A model generated the notes under the pieces. That model was not told the DNA's origin. It ran no database searches and saw only the letters and a list, made by a program, of their open reading frames with translations. From Sinorhizobium saheli (lineage in GTDB: Bacteria; Pseudomonadota; Alphaproteobacteria; Rhizobiales; Rhizobiaceae): a stretch of DNA of 64,000 nucleotides. This document shows positions 51,400 to 61,698 of the stretch, one piece after another; within the stretch, counting starts at the first letter, position 1; each line of letters starts with the position of its first letter. The stretch is taken from positions 248,001-312,000 of the forward strand of contig NZ_LNQB01000073.1 of NCBI RefSeq assembly GCF_001651875.1. Direction: 5' to 3'. The translations under genes and the position numbers were made by a program.

Positions 51400-54165
51400 T
51401 CACGGGGAAAAGACTTTCCGCGGCGGCGGCGAAATTTGCCGGCGGGGATCAGCCCTCAGGAGGCCATCCGCAGGTCCCGCGCGTGCGAAGGCGAGGAATT
51501 TGTCGCTGCTCAGCGGCCTGGAAAAGGCATAGCCCTGCAGCAGGTCGCAGCCGAGGATGCCGAGCATCTCGGCGTGCGCCATCGTCTCGACGCCTTCCGC
51601 AACGGTCTCGATGCCGAGGGAACGGCCGATGTCGATGATCGAGCGCACCAGGGCCTGCTCCATGCGGGCACCGATCACCGGCGCGACGAGCTGGCGATCA
51701 ATCTTGAGCCGCTTCGGCTTGATCTTCAGGAGGCTGATGATCGAGGTGTGGCCGGTGCCGAAGTCGTCGATCTCGATGTCTATGCCGAGCTTCTTGATCC
51801 CCTCGATATTGGTGGTCACCACCTCGTCGCTCTCGTCCAGGAAGATCGATTCCACCAGCTCGAACGCGATCTGGCCCGGCGCGATGCTAAGTCCCTCGAG
51901 CGTGGCGAGCAGGTCCTTGTCCTGCAGGCGCTTGGCAGAGACGTTGACGGAGATCTTCGGAACCCTGAGGCCCGCCGCCGCCCAACGCATCTGATCCGCC
52001 AACGACTTCTCCAGGACCATGCGGTCGAGGACGGCCGTCACGTTCAGTTCTTCGGCGATCCTCAAGAACCGGTCCGGCGGCAGGATGCCGTCGCGCGGAT
52101 GCTGCCAGCGGATCAGCGCCTCGACGCCCGCGAGTGCCAGCGTCGAGGCGTCGAACTGCGGCTGATACCAGGGCACGAACTCGTCGCGCTCGATGCCTTC
52201 GAGAATTTCGTCGGCCATCCGCTTGGTGGTCACCACCTCGGCCTCGAGTGTCTCGGTGAAGAACTGATGCCGGTTGCGGCCGCTTTCCTTGGCCCGGTAG
52301 AGCGCGATGTCCGCGTTGACCAGCAGCTTGCGCGCGTCGATCGTCGCCCCCCGCGCGACGGCGATACCGATGCTGACGCCGAAGCGGCAGGGAAACCCGT
52401 TATAGTCGACGGGCTGGCGCATCTCCGCGATGATGCGCTCGCAGAGCGCCGCCAATGCCGCATCGTCGGGCGCGCCGGCAATGACGACGACGAATTCGTC
52501 GCCGCCGATGCGGGCGACGATGTCGTCCGCAGCGACGCTGGAGCGCAGGATCCGCGACGCATGCACCAGCATGGCGTCGCCTGCCGCATGGCCGAGCGTG
52601 TCGTTGATCTGCTTGAACCGGTCGAGGTCGATGTGCAGCAGCGCGATGCCCGGCAGCCGATCGTCAGCCTCCGACGAGAGCCACTCCAGCGCCTTGTCGA
52701 GCATCCGACGGTTGCCGAGGCCGGTCAGCGGATCGTGGAGGGCATTGTGCTCGATGCGGTCCTTGGCATCGGCGAGCTCCGCATTCCTGAGGTCGGCCAT
52801 GGCCTTGGCCGCCTTCAGCTGCTCGGTCATCAGCACGTCGTCGGTGACATCCCAGCTGATGCCGGTGATGTTGGCCCGCCCGTCCGCACCCTCATGGCCG
52901 GAACCGACGTTGCGGATATGGCGTATGCCGCCGTCCGGCAGGACGACGCGATATTGCGAACGGTATTCGAGCCCCTCGTCGAGACTGCGGAAGAGGGCCA
53001 TGGATGCCGGGCCTATGTCGTCCGGGTGCACGATTGACCGCCAGTCCTCGTAGCTCGGGTCGCGGCCGCCCGGCACGAGCCCGTGCAAATGGAACATCTG
53101 GTCGTCCCAGCGACGCTCCTGCGTCTGGAGGTCGATCTCCCATATGCCGATCTTGGAGGCCTCAAGCGCCAGATTGAGGCGGTGCGACAGCGCCATCACC
53201 TCGCTCTCGCGCGCCTTCAGCTGGGCGATGTTGCGCTGGCGCTCGTTGACGAGGCCGCCGGTCAAGAGGATGGGAATGACGACGACGGCGACCGCGGCGA
53301 CGATCGCCAGCCGGATGTCGTCGGCGTTCTCCGGCTCCTGCACCCAGCCGCCTGCAGGGACGGCCGCCAGCTCCCAGGTCCCGCCCGGCAGATGAAGCCG
53401 GCGGATGACCGGAGCGCTGCGGAACAGCTCGTCCTCGCCGAGAAACGCGTCCTGAACATTGTCACTGACCGAAATGTCGCGAATGGCAAGGCGCAGGTCG
53501 ACCTGGCTGCGCTCACCCGAAATCTGCGGGAGCACCCTGCCCTCCTTCTGCAGATGCGCCGCCCGATAGAGCGCCTTGTCGTCGAGCACGGCCTCCACGA
53601 AACCCCAGGGCTTGACCCGGTCGGCAGCTTTCGGAAACACAGGCAAGAAGAGCTCGAAGCCGCTCCGGCCGCTCGGCAGGCGGACCGGCCCGACCATGAC
53701 CGGCCTGGCCGTCCAGGCGGCCCGTTCAACTGCGGAGCGGGTAGAGCGGAATTTTCTGAAATCCGTTCCCGCGAACCATTGCTGCGAGTCCTGCGGAAAG
53801 GCGGAACCGACTATGCCGTTCTTTGCTGCCGACACGCGGATCATCAGCGGATTTTGCCGGAGCAGCCTCGCCGCCAGTTCGCCGAGATCCTCCGGCGCCA
53901 TGTCCGGCCGCATCGCCACGCCGTCGGCAAAACCGGTGAGAGCGGCGATGTTCTCGTTGATCTCCGCCTTGAGCCGGCTGGCGATGAGGTTAAGTTCGTT
54001 TTCGACCTTGCTCTTGAGCTCGTTGCGGAAGTTCTCGCGATTCTGTCGCTCGTAGATGTGGCCGCCGGCGGCAACGACGGCGGCGGCGATGACCGCCGGG
54101 ACAAGCGACGGTCTCGCGAACCTGGCGATCGTGCGGACGTGATGGCGCAGAACGGCAATGATCAC
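51400..54165 (-). CDS. CHASE-PAS-GGDEF-EAL protein
   Basis: A 921-residue membrane signalling protein. Order: TM helix near residues 17-34; periplasmic CHASE domain (AGLTGFADGVAMRPDMAPEDLG...) to about 290; second TM near 292-315; PAS domain (LNLALEASKIGIWEIDLQTQERRW) to about 450; GGDEF domain with intact RIGGDEF; EAL domain with intact VEALIRWQ, ELVESIFLDES, DDFGTGHTS, LKIDRQL and VAEGVET. Both c-di-GMP synthesis and breakdown are therefore possible, set by a periplasmic ligand. GTG 54165 after GGGGGAAACCA is chosen over a much longer unsupported frame. Confidence 0.92.
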   Translation of the reverse strand: MIIAVLRHHVRTIARFARPSLVPAVIAAAVVAAGGHIYERQNRENFRNELKSKVENELNLIASRLKAEINENIAALTGFADGVAMRPDMAPEDLGELAARLLRQNPLMIRVSAAKNGIVGSAFPQDSQQWFAGTDFRKFRSTRSAVERAAWTARPVMVGPVRLPSGRSGFELFLPVFPKAADRVKPWGFVEAVLDDKALYRAAHLQKEGRVLPQISGERSQVDLRLAIRDISVSDNVQDAFLGEDELFRSAPVIRRLHLPGGTWELAAVPAGGWVQEPENADDIRLAIVAAVAVVVIPILLTGGLVNERQRNIAQLKARESEVMALSHRLNLALEASKIGIWEIDLQTQERRWDDQMFHLHGLVPGGRDPSYEDWRSIVHPDDIGPASMALFRSLDEGLEYRSQYRVVLPDGGIRHIRNVGSGHEGADGRANITGISWDVTDDVLMTEQLKAAKAMADLRNAELADAKDRIEHNALHDPLTGLGNRRMLDKALEWLSSEADDRLPGIALLHIDLDRFKQINDTLGHAAGDAMLVHASRILRSSVAADDIVARIGGDEFVVVIAGAPDDAALAALCERIIAEMRQPVDYNGFPCRFGVSIGIAVARGATIDARKLLVNADIALYRAKESGRNRHQFFTETLEAEVVTTKRMADEILEGIERDEFVPWYQPQFDASTLALAGVEALIRWQHPRDGILPPDRFLRIAEELNVTAVLDRMVLEKSLADQMRWAAAGLRVPKISVNVSAKRLQDKDLLATLEGLSIAPGQIAFELVESIFLDESDEVVTTNIEGIKKLGIDIEIDDFGTGHTSIISLLKIKPKRLKIDRQLVAPVIGARMEQALVRSIIDIGRSLGIETVAEGVETMAHAEMLGILGCDLLQGYAFSRPLSSDKFLAFARAGPADGLLRADPRRQISPPPRKVFSP

Positions 54166-54453
54166 TGGTTTCCCCCAATCCGGCGGGTACCGTAGCGTCG
54201 GAGTCTTAAGATAGGCTTTCGTGAAATTTCCTTGGAAAACCTGGACGTAGAGGCCGTTGGAGCACAGCTTGCAGGCCGTGTTCACCCTTTGCCCGCTTGA
54301 AATTCGCAGCGCCGCCGTCCACTCTCCGCCCTGCCGGATACGCCGCCTCCGGCCGCGTGCCGAAAGCGACGGCACAAGGCTACTTTTGCCACATTCGGGG
54401 ATCAAAGGGTGATGACAAGAATATTCGCAGAACCGTCGAAGAGGGCAAGAAGG

Positions 54454-54714
54454 ATGCGATTTGTCATTGCCGCGCTCATGGCCACCGCTGGCTTGCTTTC
54501 GCCGCTCTCCGCGACTGCCGAGAGCGCTGACGTCGAAGCCGTGATCACCAGTGTCGACACCGAGCGGCTGAGCCTTTCCCTCGACGACGGCAAGAGCTAT
54601 CAGGCGCCGGAGGAGTTCAACTTCGAGGGGCTGAAGGCCGGCGTCAAGGTTCTCGTCTTTTACACCGAGGTCGACGGCAAACGCGTCATCAATGACCTGG
54701 AGATCCTTCAGTAA
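54454..54714 (+). CDS. DUF1344 protein, exported
   Basis: An 86-residue protein with a signal peptide (MRFVIAALMATAGLLSPLSATA) and a DUF1344 domain (ADVEAVITSVDTERLSLSLDDGKSYQAPEEFNFEGLKAGVKVLVFYTEVDGKRVINDLEIL), an OB-fold-like small beta barrel. Function unknown; common in Rhizobiales. ATG 54454 follows GCAAGAAGG. Divergent from the GGDEF-EAL gene. Confidence 0.85.
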   Translation: MRFVIAALMATAGLLSPLSATAESADVEAVITSVDTERLSLSLDDGKSYQAPEEFNFEGLKAGVKVLVFYTEVDGKRVINDLEILQ

Positions 54715-54747
54715 GGAGGGGCGCGTCTGGCCCGCAGGCGTCGGCGC

Positions 54748-55332
54748 TCAAATCCAGCTCAGCGAGCCGTCGACGACCTTCAGCACGCGGTCCTGCGGGA
54801 TCGCGGCGACTGCTGCCTCCTCGGCATCCATCTCGCCGGAGAGCTTGAAGAGCGCTCGAATGACGCCGCCGTGGCTGACGCAGACGGTGGGTTTCGTCAC
54901 ATCCTTCAGCCAGGCGCCGACGCGCCAGGAGAGGATTTCGTAGCTTTCGGCATCGGCACCGGGCGGAATGAAATCCCATTTGGCGACGCGCCGCTCGGCG
55001 ATCCTCTCCGGCACCAGGCGCTTCAGTTCCGGGAGGGTGTAGCCCTCCCAGTCGCCGAAGGAGACCTCCTTCAGCCGCTCGTCGGTGCGGTAGGCATCGG
55101 GATCGAGCCCCATGGCACGGCGGAGCCGCTCCATGGTCTCGCGCGTGCGGCCGAGCGGGCTCGCGACAAAGTCGAACTCGGGAGCGCTGCTCCCGAGGAT
55201 CCGCTTGAGCGCCGCGCCGTTCCCGGTCGCCTGCTGGCGACCAATGTCGTTGAGGGGGATGTCCTTCTGGCCCTGAAGGCGGCTCTCCGCATTCCAGTCC
55301 GTTTGTCCGTGGCGAACCATGTAGATGAGCAC
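54748..55332 (-). CDS. Histidine phosphatase (phosphoglycerate mutase-like)
   Basis: A 194-residue histidine phosphatase superfamily enzyme. The phosphorylated His is in VRHGQTDWNAESRLQGQKDIPLN (RHG), with RTRETMERLRRAMGL, SFGDWEGYTLPE and the second His in CVSHGGVIRALF. Start at GTG 55332 (VLIYMVRHG) or ATG 55320. The substrate may be a sugar phosphate or a phosphoprotein; the label phosphoglycerate mutase is often used but unproven. Confidence 0.92.
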   Translation of the reverse strand: MLIYMVRHGQTDWNAESRLQGQKDIPLNDIGRQQATGNGAALKRILGSSAPEFDFVASPLGRTRETMERLRRAMGLDPDAYRTDERLKEVSFGDWEGYTLPELKRLVPERIAERRVAKWDFIPPGADAESYEILSWRVGAWLKDVTKPTVCVSHGGVIRALFKLSGEMDAEEAAVAAIPQDRVLKVVDGSLSWI

Positions 55333-55477
55333 AGCGTTCACTCCGGGCGCCGTCGCCACGGTCCCTACTGCATGTCTCCTCAAATCACAGCCGATTCAAG
55401 GACGAAACATTCAGCAATCCAAAGTGCTGCAGCGCCATGCGTCTGAACGACGCACTCGCGCTGCAGAGCGAAGACGG

Positions 55478-56296
55478 TCAGTCCTTCAGAACGGAGATGT
55501 CCGGCGCGTCGACGGCCTTCATGCCGACCGTATGGTAGCCGGAATCGACATGATGGACCTCGCCGGTGACGCCGCTCGACAGGTCGGACAGGAGGTAGAG
55601 CGCCGAGTTACCGACCTCCTCGATGGAGACGGTGCGCTTCAGCGGAGCGTTGTACTCGTTCCACTTCAGGATGTAGCGGAAGTCGCCGATGCCGGATGCG
55701 GCGAGCGTCTTGATCGGGCCGGCCGAGATCGCATTGACGCGGATGCCGCGGTTGCCGAGATCGACCGCCAGATAGCGGACGCTTGCCTCGAGAGCGGCCT
55801 TGGCGACACCCATCACGTTATAGTGCGGCATCACCTTTTCGGCGCCGTAATAGGTGAGCGTCAGCATGGAGCCGCCGTCATTCATGATGCGCTCGGCCCG
55901 CGCCGCCACCGCGGTGAAGGAGTAGACGGAAATATCCATCGTGCGGGTGAAGTTGTCGCGGCTGGTATCGAGGTAGCGTCCCGTCAGCTCGTCCTTGTCG
56001 GAGAAGGCAATGGCGTGCACGACGAAGTCGATCTTGCCCCATTTCTCCTCGAGCGACGCGAAGACGGCATCGATCGTGCCGAGGTCGGTTACGTCGCAAT
56101 GGCCGGCCATGAAGGCACCGAGTTCCTGCGCCAGCGGCTCGACGCGCTTCTTCAGCGCATCTCCCTGCCATGTCAGCGCGATCTCGGCACCGGCTTCCGC
56201 CAATGCCTTGGCAATGCCCCACGCAATCGAGCGATTGTTTGCAACGCCCATGATGACGCCGCGCTTGCCATTCATCAGACCCGATGCCTGAGCCAT
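55478..56296 (-). CDS. fabI: Enoyl-[acyl-carrier-protein] reductase (NADH)
   Basis: Last step of each fatty-acid elongation cycle. The 272-residue short-chain dehydrogenase has the FabI-specific Y-x6-K pair Tyr159/Lys166 in YYGAEKVMPHYNVMGVAKAALE, the nucleotide site VMGVANNRSIAWGIAKALAEAGA and the substrate helix ending MKAVDAPDISVL. Start at 56296 (MAQASGLMNGKRGVIMG). Target of triclosan-type inhibitors in relatives. S. meliloti encodes a fabI at the same place. Confidence 0.96.
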   Translation of the reverse strand: MAQASGLMNGKRGVIMGVANNRSIAWGIAKALAEAGAEIALTWQGDALKKRVEPLAQELGAFMAGHCDVTDLGTIDAVFASLEEKWGKIDFVVHAIAFSDKDELTGRYLDTSRDNFTRTMDISVYSFTAVAARAERIMNDGGSMLTLTYYGAEKVMPHYNVMGVAKAALEASVRYLAVDLGNRGIRVNAISAGPIKTLAASGIGDFRYILKWNEYNAPLKRTVSIEEVGNSALYLLSDLSSGVTGEVHHVDSGYHTVGMKAVDAPDISVLKD

Positions 56297-56498
56297 GGAA
56301 TGTCCCCAATACTGTCTGCCTGCACCGGCTGCCGCCGATGGCAATGTTCAAGAATGTCAAGACGCCGCACCACCCCAGCTGATGCGGGTGCGGCAAATTG
56401 TCGAGAATTGCCTATGGCATAGCCGCCAAAGCGGTTCAAGCGCGACGCAGATCAGGAACTGTTAGTCCCCGTAATATTGGTTCACCGTCAAGAAAGCG

Positions 56499-57554
56499 TC
56501 ACAAATAAAGGCCGTCGCGCTGGGAGCGCATCAGGTCCGTTACCTTGTCGTCCGGCTTTTCATGAAGGACCAGCCGCAATTCGACGAGGAGGTCGCCGCT
56601 TTCGCCATCGGCACCGCGCAACCCCTCGCCGGGCACACGGATCACCTTGTCGGACCCCGACCAGGCCGGCACCGTCACCGCCACCGGGCCGTTCGGCGTG
56701 GTGATCGTCGTCTCGCAGCCGAGGACCGCATTCTGAAGATCGAGCGACAGGGTGGTCACGAGATCGAGCCCGCGGGTGCGGAACGGCCCGCCCTGATCGA
56801 TGCGCAGCGTCGCCACCACATCGCCGCGCGTCATCCCGGCGACGCGATAGCCTTGTTCCTTGAGCCGGATCGTCTGGCCGTCCGTCGCGCCGGCCGGGAT
56901 CGGAATCCTGACCGTCTCCCCGTCCGGAAGTTCCGCGGAGACGCGCGCCCGATTGATGACCTCCTCGACGCCGACAGGAACGTCGATCGTCAGATCCGGC
57001 ACCTTTTCCGCCGACTTGACGATGCGGCTGCGAATGCGCTGGACGATTGCCGCCACGAGGTCGGCCGCCGGCGCGATGGAGCGCCGGGCCGGCATCGCCT
57101 CGGTCTTCGGCGCTTCCAGTTTCGCTTCCGCGCCAGACTCCGCCCGGGCGTCCGCCGCGCCGGGCTTTTCGGCAGGGCGTGCGGCGGGGTTCGGCTTCGG
57201 GGTCGCGGCCTGGGGCTCGACGCCGAAGATCCGCGAGACAGCTTCCTCTGCCGTCTCGGCGCCGACCGGCTCCTCCGCCGGCTCTTCGGTCGGCTGCGGC
57301 CCGCGCATCTTCACCTTCATCGCCTCCATTCGCCGGAGTTCCGCTTCGCGCCGCGCCCAGTCGTATCGGCTTCTGCGCACCGGATCGCGCAACAGCTCAT
57401 AGGCCCGTCCCGCCTCGGCGAAGCGCTCGGTGGCGAGCGGATCATCCTGATTGTGGTCGGGATGGATCGCCTTGGCGATGGAGCGCCAGGCGGTCTTGAT
57501 TTCCTCCTGCCCGGCATTGCGGCGCACGCCGAGAATTGCGTAGGGATCGCGCAT
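56499..57554 (-). CDS. J-domain co-chaperone (CbpA/DnaJ-like)
   Basis: A 351-residue protein: J domain at 1-66 (MRDPYAILGVRRNAGQEEIKTAWRSIAKAIHPDHN, HPD at 31-33), an Ala/Glu/Pro-rich linker to about residue 180, then a DnaJ-type C-terminal substrate-binding domain (DLTIDVPVGVEEVI, GDVVATLRIDQGGPFRTRGLDLVTTL, GEGLRGADGESGDLLVELRLVLH). The zinc-finger region of DnaJ is absent, so it belongs to the CbpA-like class. It would stimulate an Hsp70 (DnaK), not in the window. Confidence 0.93.
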   Translation of the reverse strand: MRDPYAILGVRRNAGQEEIKTAWRSIAKAIHPDHNQDDPLATERFAEAGRAYELLRDPVRRSRYDWARREAELRRMEAMKVKMRGPQPTEEPAEEPVGAETAEEAVSRIFGVEPQAATPKPNPAARPAEKPGAADARAESGAEAKLEAPKTEAMPARRSIAPAADLVAAIVQRIRSRIVKSAEKVPDLTIDVPVGVEEVINRARVSAELPDGETVRIPIPAGATDGQTIRLKEQGYRVAGMTRGDVVATLRIDQGGPFRTRGLDLVTTLSLDLQNAVLGCETTITTPNGPVAVTVPAWSGSDKVIRVPGEGLRGADGESGDLLVELRLVLHEKPDDKVTDLMRSQRDGLYL

Positions 57555-57769
57555 GGCTTCACACCATTTCTTTGATCGGCGGCCCTCTCCCGGAGGCGCG
57601 CCGTCCGCTTGACGATATCGGGAAGGCGATCGGAAGGCCTTTCCCCTGCAGCCGATGATCCGGGGAAGTTGCTAAATAACGGTTAGTCGGGAGAGGCGGC
57701 AGCGGCCCGCGCGAGAGGTTTGCGGACCTTCGGTCGCCGCTTTGCGGCAACGTGGTTAACAGGCGATTT

Positions 57770-58225
57770 TCAACTACGCGGGCCGAAGCTCGTCAGGTAC
57801 CACTCGCCGTTTTCGAGCTGGCAGGTGCTGCCGTCGAACCGCGCGATACCCTCGTAGGAATGGCGCGTCGTCGTGAAACGCCGGCACCGCACCCCGGAGG
57901 CTTGGTCCTCCTCGATGCTCATGATCACGCCGGCGCTGCCCGAGCTTGCATTCGCCCAGGGAATGGCATTGGTCCCGCCTTGGCTGATATCGGCGGAGGA
58001 CACGGCATTGCGCACGGCGAGCGCGTCGGAAAGGCCGTCCGAAGTCTTTGCAACCGGCACGGTCCCGGTCGAGACCGAGCGGTCGACGCCCGAGCCCCCG
58101 AAGACGTCGAGACCGGCGCCCATACATCCCGGCAGAACGAGAATCGTCAGGCAAATTGCCGTCCTGCGCAGCAATGCAAAGGAAAAATCCTTCTTACCAT
58201 CGATCCGCTTTGCTATGTCTTGCAC
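57770..58225 (-). CDS. RT0821/Lpp0805-type surface lipoprotein
   Basis: A 151-residue protein, probably from GTG 58225 ([13 protein letters not shown]), with a lipoprotein-like signal ([17 protein letters not shown], lipobox LPGC). A Gly/Ser/Asp-rich middle is followed by [49 protein letters not shown], the RT0821/Lpp0805 surface-protein pattern. Function unknown. A longer in-frame start exists but would extend past the signal. Divergent from pdxH. Confidence 0.78.
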   Translation of the reverse strand: MQDIAKRIDGKKDFSFALLRRTAICLTILVLPGCMGAGLDVFGGSGVDRSVSTGTVPVAKTSDGLSDALAVRNAVSSADISQGGTNAIPWANASSGSAGVIMSIEEDQASGVRCRRFTTTRHSYEGIARFDGSTCQLENGEWYLTSFGPRS

Positions 58226-58365
58226 GGCAATCCTGTCAGACTCGCCAGAGCCGCACATGCCGCGCGGAAGTCCGCAGGCAGGCTCTGACATTTTTCGATG
58301 CGGAACACGGACCCGAGCTCATCCCGGCGTGTTCCCGCGCCAGATACACGGCATTGGAAGGCAAT

Positions 58366-58986
58366 ATGACCGCGAATGAGTTAATATCCAGTGACTTCAC
58401 GGAAGCAAACGAGCCTTTTTCCCTTTTTGGCACATGGCTGGCGGACGCCGAGAAGAGCGAGGTGAACGATCCGAACGCCGTCGCGCTCGCGACCGTCGAC
58501 CCCGATGGCCTGCCCAATGTGCGCATGGTGCTGCTCAAGGGATTCGACGAACGCGGCTTCGTCTTCTACACGAATTTCGAAAGCCGGAAAGGCCAGGAAA
58601 TTCTGGCGACCCGCAAGGCCGCCATGTGTTTCCACTGGAAATCGCTGCGCCGCCAGGTGCGCCTGCGCGGCCCGGTCGAAGTCGTCTCCGACGAAGAGGC
58701 GGACGAATATTTCCAGAGCCGGCCGCGCGGCAGCCGCATCGGCGCCTGGGCATCCAAGCAGTCGCGCCCGCTCGAAAGCCGCTTCGCGCTCGAAAAGGCC
58801 GTCGCCGAATACACGGCCCGGCACGCGATCGGCGAGATTCCCCGGCCCGAATACTGGTCCGGTTTCCGCATCCGCCCGACCTCGATCGAATTCTGGCACG
58901 ACCGACCGTTCCGGCTGCACGATCGCGTCGAATTCCGCCGCGAGAAGCCGGAGGGCGGCTGGACGAAGGTGCGGATGTATCCCTGA
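58366..58986 (+). CDS. pdxH: Pyridoxamine 5'-phosphate oxidase
   Basis: FMN enzyme making pyridoxal phosphate from PNP/PMP. The 206-residue protein has [55 protein letters not shown], and the family end [28 protein letters not shown]...[11 protein letters not shown] 58366 after TTGGAAGGCAAT. Length is standard. Downstream lies a family C repeat. Confidence 0.96.
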   Translation: MTANELISSDFTEANEPFSLFGTWLADAEKSEVNDPNAVALATVDPDGLPNVRMVLLKGFDERGFVFYTNFESRKGQEILATRKAAMCFHWKSLRRQVRLRGPVEVVSDEEADEYFQSRPRGSRIGAWASKQSRPLESRFALEKAVAEYTARHAIGEIPRPEYWSGFRIRPTSIEFWHDRPFRLHDRVEFRREKPEGGWTKVRMYP

Positions 58987-58995
58987 CGGTCGGTG

Positions 58996-59097
58996 TAGAT
59001 CGGGATGCGCTCACATGTATTCGCGCCGCCGCTCTATCCTTTGTTTTTGCCGTAGTTGTGCGACGTCAGGTGATTCCACCTGACTGCAAAATGCTTA
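58996..59097. repeat. Family C dispersed repeat, copy 4
   Basis: GATCGGGATGCGCTCACATG, then GTTTTTGCCGTAGTTGTGCG, the palindromic GTCAGGTGATTCCACCTGAC and GCAAAATGCTTA. The last three bases are the complement of the TAA stop of the deacetylase gene. Between pdxH and a convergent gene. Confidence 0.8.
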
Positions 59098-60144
59098 GCG
59101 CGCGAAAAGCCGGAACGGAATGCCGGATGCCAGGGCCGTCACGTAACGGGCGCTCTGGAAATGGCCGTTGAGCGAGATGCGCGGCAGCGCGTGGAGGTTC
59201 GCCGAGGCCGAAAGCATGCCCGGCTCGGTCGTGACCGCCACGGCAAAACCGAGGTCGGCGGCAAGCCGATGGTCGCGTGCCGAGAATGCCGACCGGTCGC
59301 CATAGGGATAGGCGAAGCTCGACGGGAAACGACCGGTGATCGCCTCGACGCGGGCGGCGGAGGCCTGGAGTTCGCGGCGCGCTTCGTCGTCCCCGAGCCG
59401 CGCCAGGGCGCGATGGCTGATCGTGTGGGCCCCGAGGCTTGCGAGCGGGCTCGCCGTCAGCGCGCGCAGCCCTGCCTCGTCGAGCGTCAGTCGCTCCGTG
59501 ATCGCCAGGGCATCGATGCCGTGCCCGGCCGCGGCGCGGTTCAGCGCGGCGACGGCGCCCGCCTCGTCGCCGCCGTGGATACGTGCGGCAATCCGATCGA
59601 AGGCAGCCTGCTTCTCCCAGAGGCTTGCAGCCCGGATGGTCTCCTCACCCGTGCCGAAATCGAAGCGGAGGCTGCGGACGGCCGACAGCGCATCGGCAAG
59701 CGTCTCCCACCAGAGCGTGTGGGTGCGGTCGACGTAACCGGCCGTCACGAAGACCGTGAACGGCACGCCATGCCGCTCGAACACCGGCAAGCCATGGTCG
59801 AGATTGTTGCGGTAGCCGTCGTCCAGGGTGAAGCAGGCGAAAGGCCGCTGGCCGGCCGAGGCGAGGCAGGCGGGCACGTCCTGCAGCGGAACGAAGCGGT
59901 AGCCGTTTCGCTTCAGCGTCAGGATCGCCTCTTCGAGGAACTGCGGCGTGATTTCGAGATGGGCATTGGGGTCGAAGGCGCGCGGAATTTTCGGGCGCAC
60001 GTGATGAAGGGTGAAGATCGCCCCCCGCCCGCGTGCCGCTCCCATCAGCCGCGCCCGCGCAAGAAGGTGGGCAGCCTCGAGCCCGCCGGTCACGGCAGCG
60101 CGCCTGACATGGTTGCGGAAGACCCGCGCCAATCCCTCGTTCAT
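59095..60144 (-). CDS. Polysaccharide deacetylase family protein
   Basis: A 349-residue NodB-fold (carbohydrate esterase 4-like) enzyme. Metal/catalytic motif TLDDGYRNN at about 106-114 (Asp108, Asp109) and HTISH later (SLGAHTISHRALARLGDDEARREL), with PYGDRSAFS. Start at 60144 (MNEGLARVFRNH). It probably removes acetyl groups from a cell-surface polysaccharide or peptidoglycan. Its TAA lies at the edge of the family C repeat. Confidence 0.9.
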   Translation of the reverse strand: MNEGLARVFRNHVRRAAVTGGLEAAHLLARARLMGAARGRGAIFTLHHVRPKIPRAFDPNAHLEITPQFLEEAILTLKRNGYRFVPLQDVPACLASAGQRPFACFTLDDGYRNNLDHGLPVFERHGVPFTVFVTAGYVDRTHTLWWETLADALSAVRSLRFDFGTGEETIRAASLWEKQAAFDRIAARIHGGDEAGAVAALNRAAAGHGIDALAITERLTLDEAGLRALTASPLASLGAHTISHRALARLGDDEARRELQASAARVEAITGRFPSSFAYPYGDRSAFSARDHRLAADLGFAVAVTTEPGMLSASANLHALPRISLNGHFQSARYVTALASGIPFRLFAR

Positions 60145-60398
60145 TTTGCTCCGTGTGCCCCGCCCGGATCGTCCGCCCGCAATCACCGCGATGGCCGCCC
60201 GGCCACATTTGCTTTACTCTGCGATGGAGGACGGTATGTCGGCGGGGTTAAACCTTGCTGAATCCCCAACGACACGCCGGACAAGCAAGTCTCGGCGCGC
60301 GCGGCCGCTTCCACGGTTGCAACAGGGCCGCGAGCCTGTCACAAAGGCAAACCGAAATCGCGGCCAGGCGCGCGTTCGCAGACATTAGGGGAGATCCG

Positions 60399-61649
60399 AT
60401 GACAAGATTCCGGTTTGCCTTGGCGGCACTTGTCGCGCTTCTCCTCGGCACCGCACAGGCCGCGGCCGGCAGCGCTTCCCTCGTCCTCGACATGCGCACG
60501 GGCAGGGTGCTCTCCGCCGAAAATGCCGATACGCTCAATCATCCGGCGTCGCTGACGAAGATGATGACGCTTTACCTGACCTTCGAGGCACTTCACCGCG
60601 GCCGGATCGCCTGGAACACCCCAATCACGATGTCGCCGACGGCTGCGCGCAAACCGCCGACGAAACTTGGGGTCAGGGCGGGTGAAGCGATTACCGTCGA
60701 AGAGGCGGTCTACGGCATGATCGTCCGCTCGGCCAATGACGCGGCGGCGGCGATCGCCGCGCAGCTTGGCGGGTCGGAGGAAGCCTTTGCCGGCATGATG
60801 AATGCGAAGGCGCGCCGACTCGGCATGAGCCGCACCTTCTTCGTCAATGCCTCCGGCCTGCCGGCCGGCCAGCAGGTGACGACGGCGCGCGACATGGCGA
60901 AGCTCGCTGTCGCGCTGATGAGGCACTTTCCGCGGGAATACCGCCTTTTCGCAGCCGAAAGCTTCACGTTTCGCGGCCGCGTGATCCGCGGTCACAACAA
61001 TCTCATGTATCGCTACCAGGGCATGGACGGGATCAAGACCGGCTATACCAGAGCCTCGGGCTACAATATCGTCAGCGCGGTCAGCGATGGCAACCGCCGC
61101 GTCATCGGCGTGGTGCTCGGCGGGCGGAGCGCGAAGAGCCGCGACGACAAGATGGCCGCGCTCCTCGACCAGCACCTGGGAAGGGCCTCGTCGCCCACCG
61201 GCGGCACGATGGTCGCAGCCGTGAAGTCGCGCGCGCCCGTCGAAGTCGCCACCTTGCCGGGCGTTTCGCTTTCCTATGCCGGCATCACGCCTGCGCCCGG
61301 AAATGCGGCCGCGTCGGCTCTTGCCGCATCCACGAAAACGGTCGTGCCGGCGGACCGGCCCACGGCGCTGAACGAGGCCGCTACCCCACCGGTGGCAAAC
61401 GGCTGGCGGATTCAGATCTCCACCGCTTCGACCGAGGAAGGCGCGCGCAAGATCCTCATCGAAGCGCAATCGGCCGGCGGCGCGGCCCTCCTCGGCGCCT
61501 CTCCCCATACCGAATCCGCCGGCTCGGGCGATGCCGGTCCCTATCGCGTTGGTTTCAGCGGCTTTGCCAGCCGCGAGGCGGCCACGACCGCCTGCAATAT
61601 CCTGAAAAAGCACTCCTATGCCTGCACCCTGCTTCCCGACCGGGGATAG
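60399..61649 (+). CDS. D-alanyl-D-alanine carboxypeptidase with SPOR domain
   Basis: A 416-residue exported penicillin-binding protein (DacC/DacA-like, family S11). Signal peptide to about residue 23 (LGTAQAAAG). Active-site motifs SLTK (51-54), SAN (111-113) and KTG (213-215) are intact. The C-terminal SPOR domain (about 335-415: NGWRIQISTASTEEGARKILIEAQS, GPYRVGFSGFASREAATTAC) should bind denuded septal peptidoglycan and bring it to the divisome. Start at 60399 (MTRFRFALAA) after TAGGGGAGATCCG. An upstream in-frame start is not signal-like. Confidence 0.94.
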   Translation: MTRFRFALAALVALLLGTAQAAAGSASLVLDMRTGRVLSAENADTLNHPASLTKMMTLYLTFEALHRGRIAWNTPITMSPTAARKPPTKLGVRAGEAITVEEAVYGMIVRSANDAAAAIAAQLGGSEEAFAGMMNAKARRLGMSRTFFVNASGLPAGQQVTTARDMAKLAVALMRHFPREYRLFAAESFTFRGRVIRGHNNLMYRYQGMDGIKTGYTRASGYNIVSAVSDGNRRVIGVVLGGRSAKSRDDKMAALLDQHLGRASSPTGGTMVAAVKSRAPVEVATLPGVSLSYAGITPAPGNAAASALAASTKTVVPADRPTALNEAATPPVANGWRIQISTASTEEGARKILIEAQSAGGAALLGASPHTESAGSGDAGPYRVGFSGFASREAATTACNILKKHSYACTLLPDRG

Positions 61650-61698
61650 CCGCCTGCATCGCCTTTGCGCCCGCTGAGACGCGCGGCGCTTTGGAGTC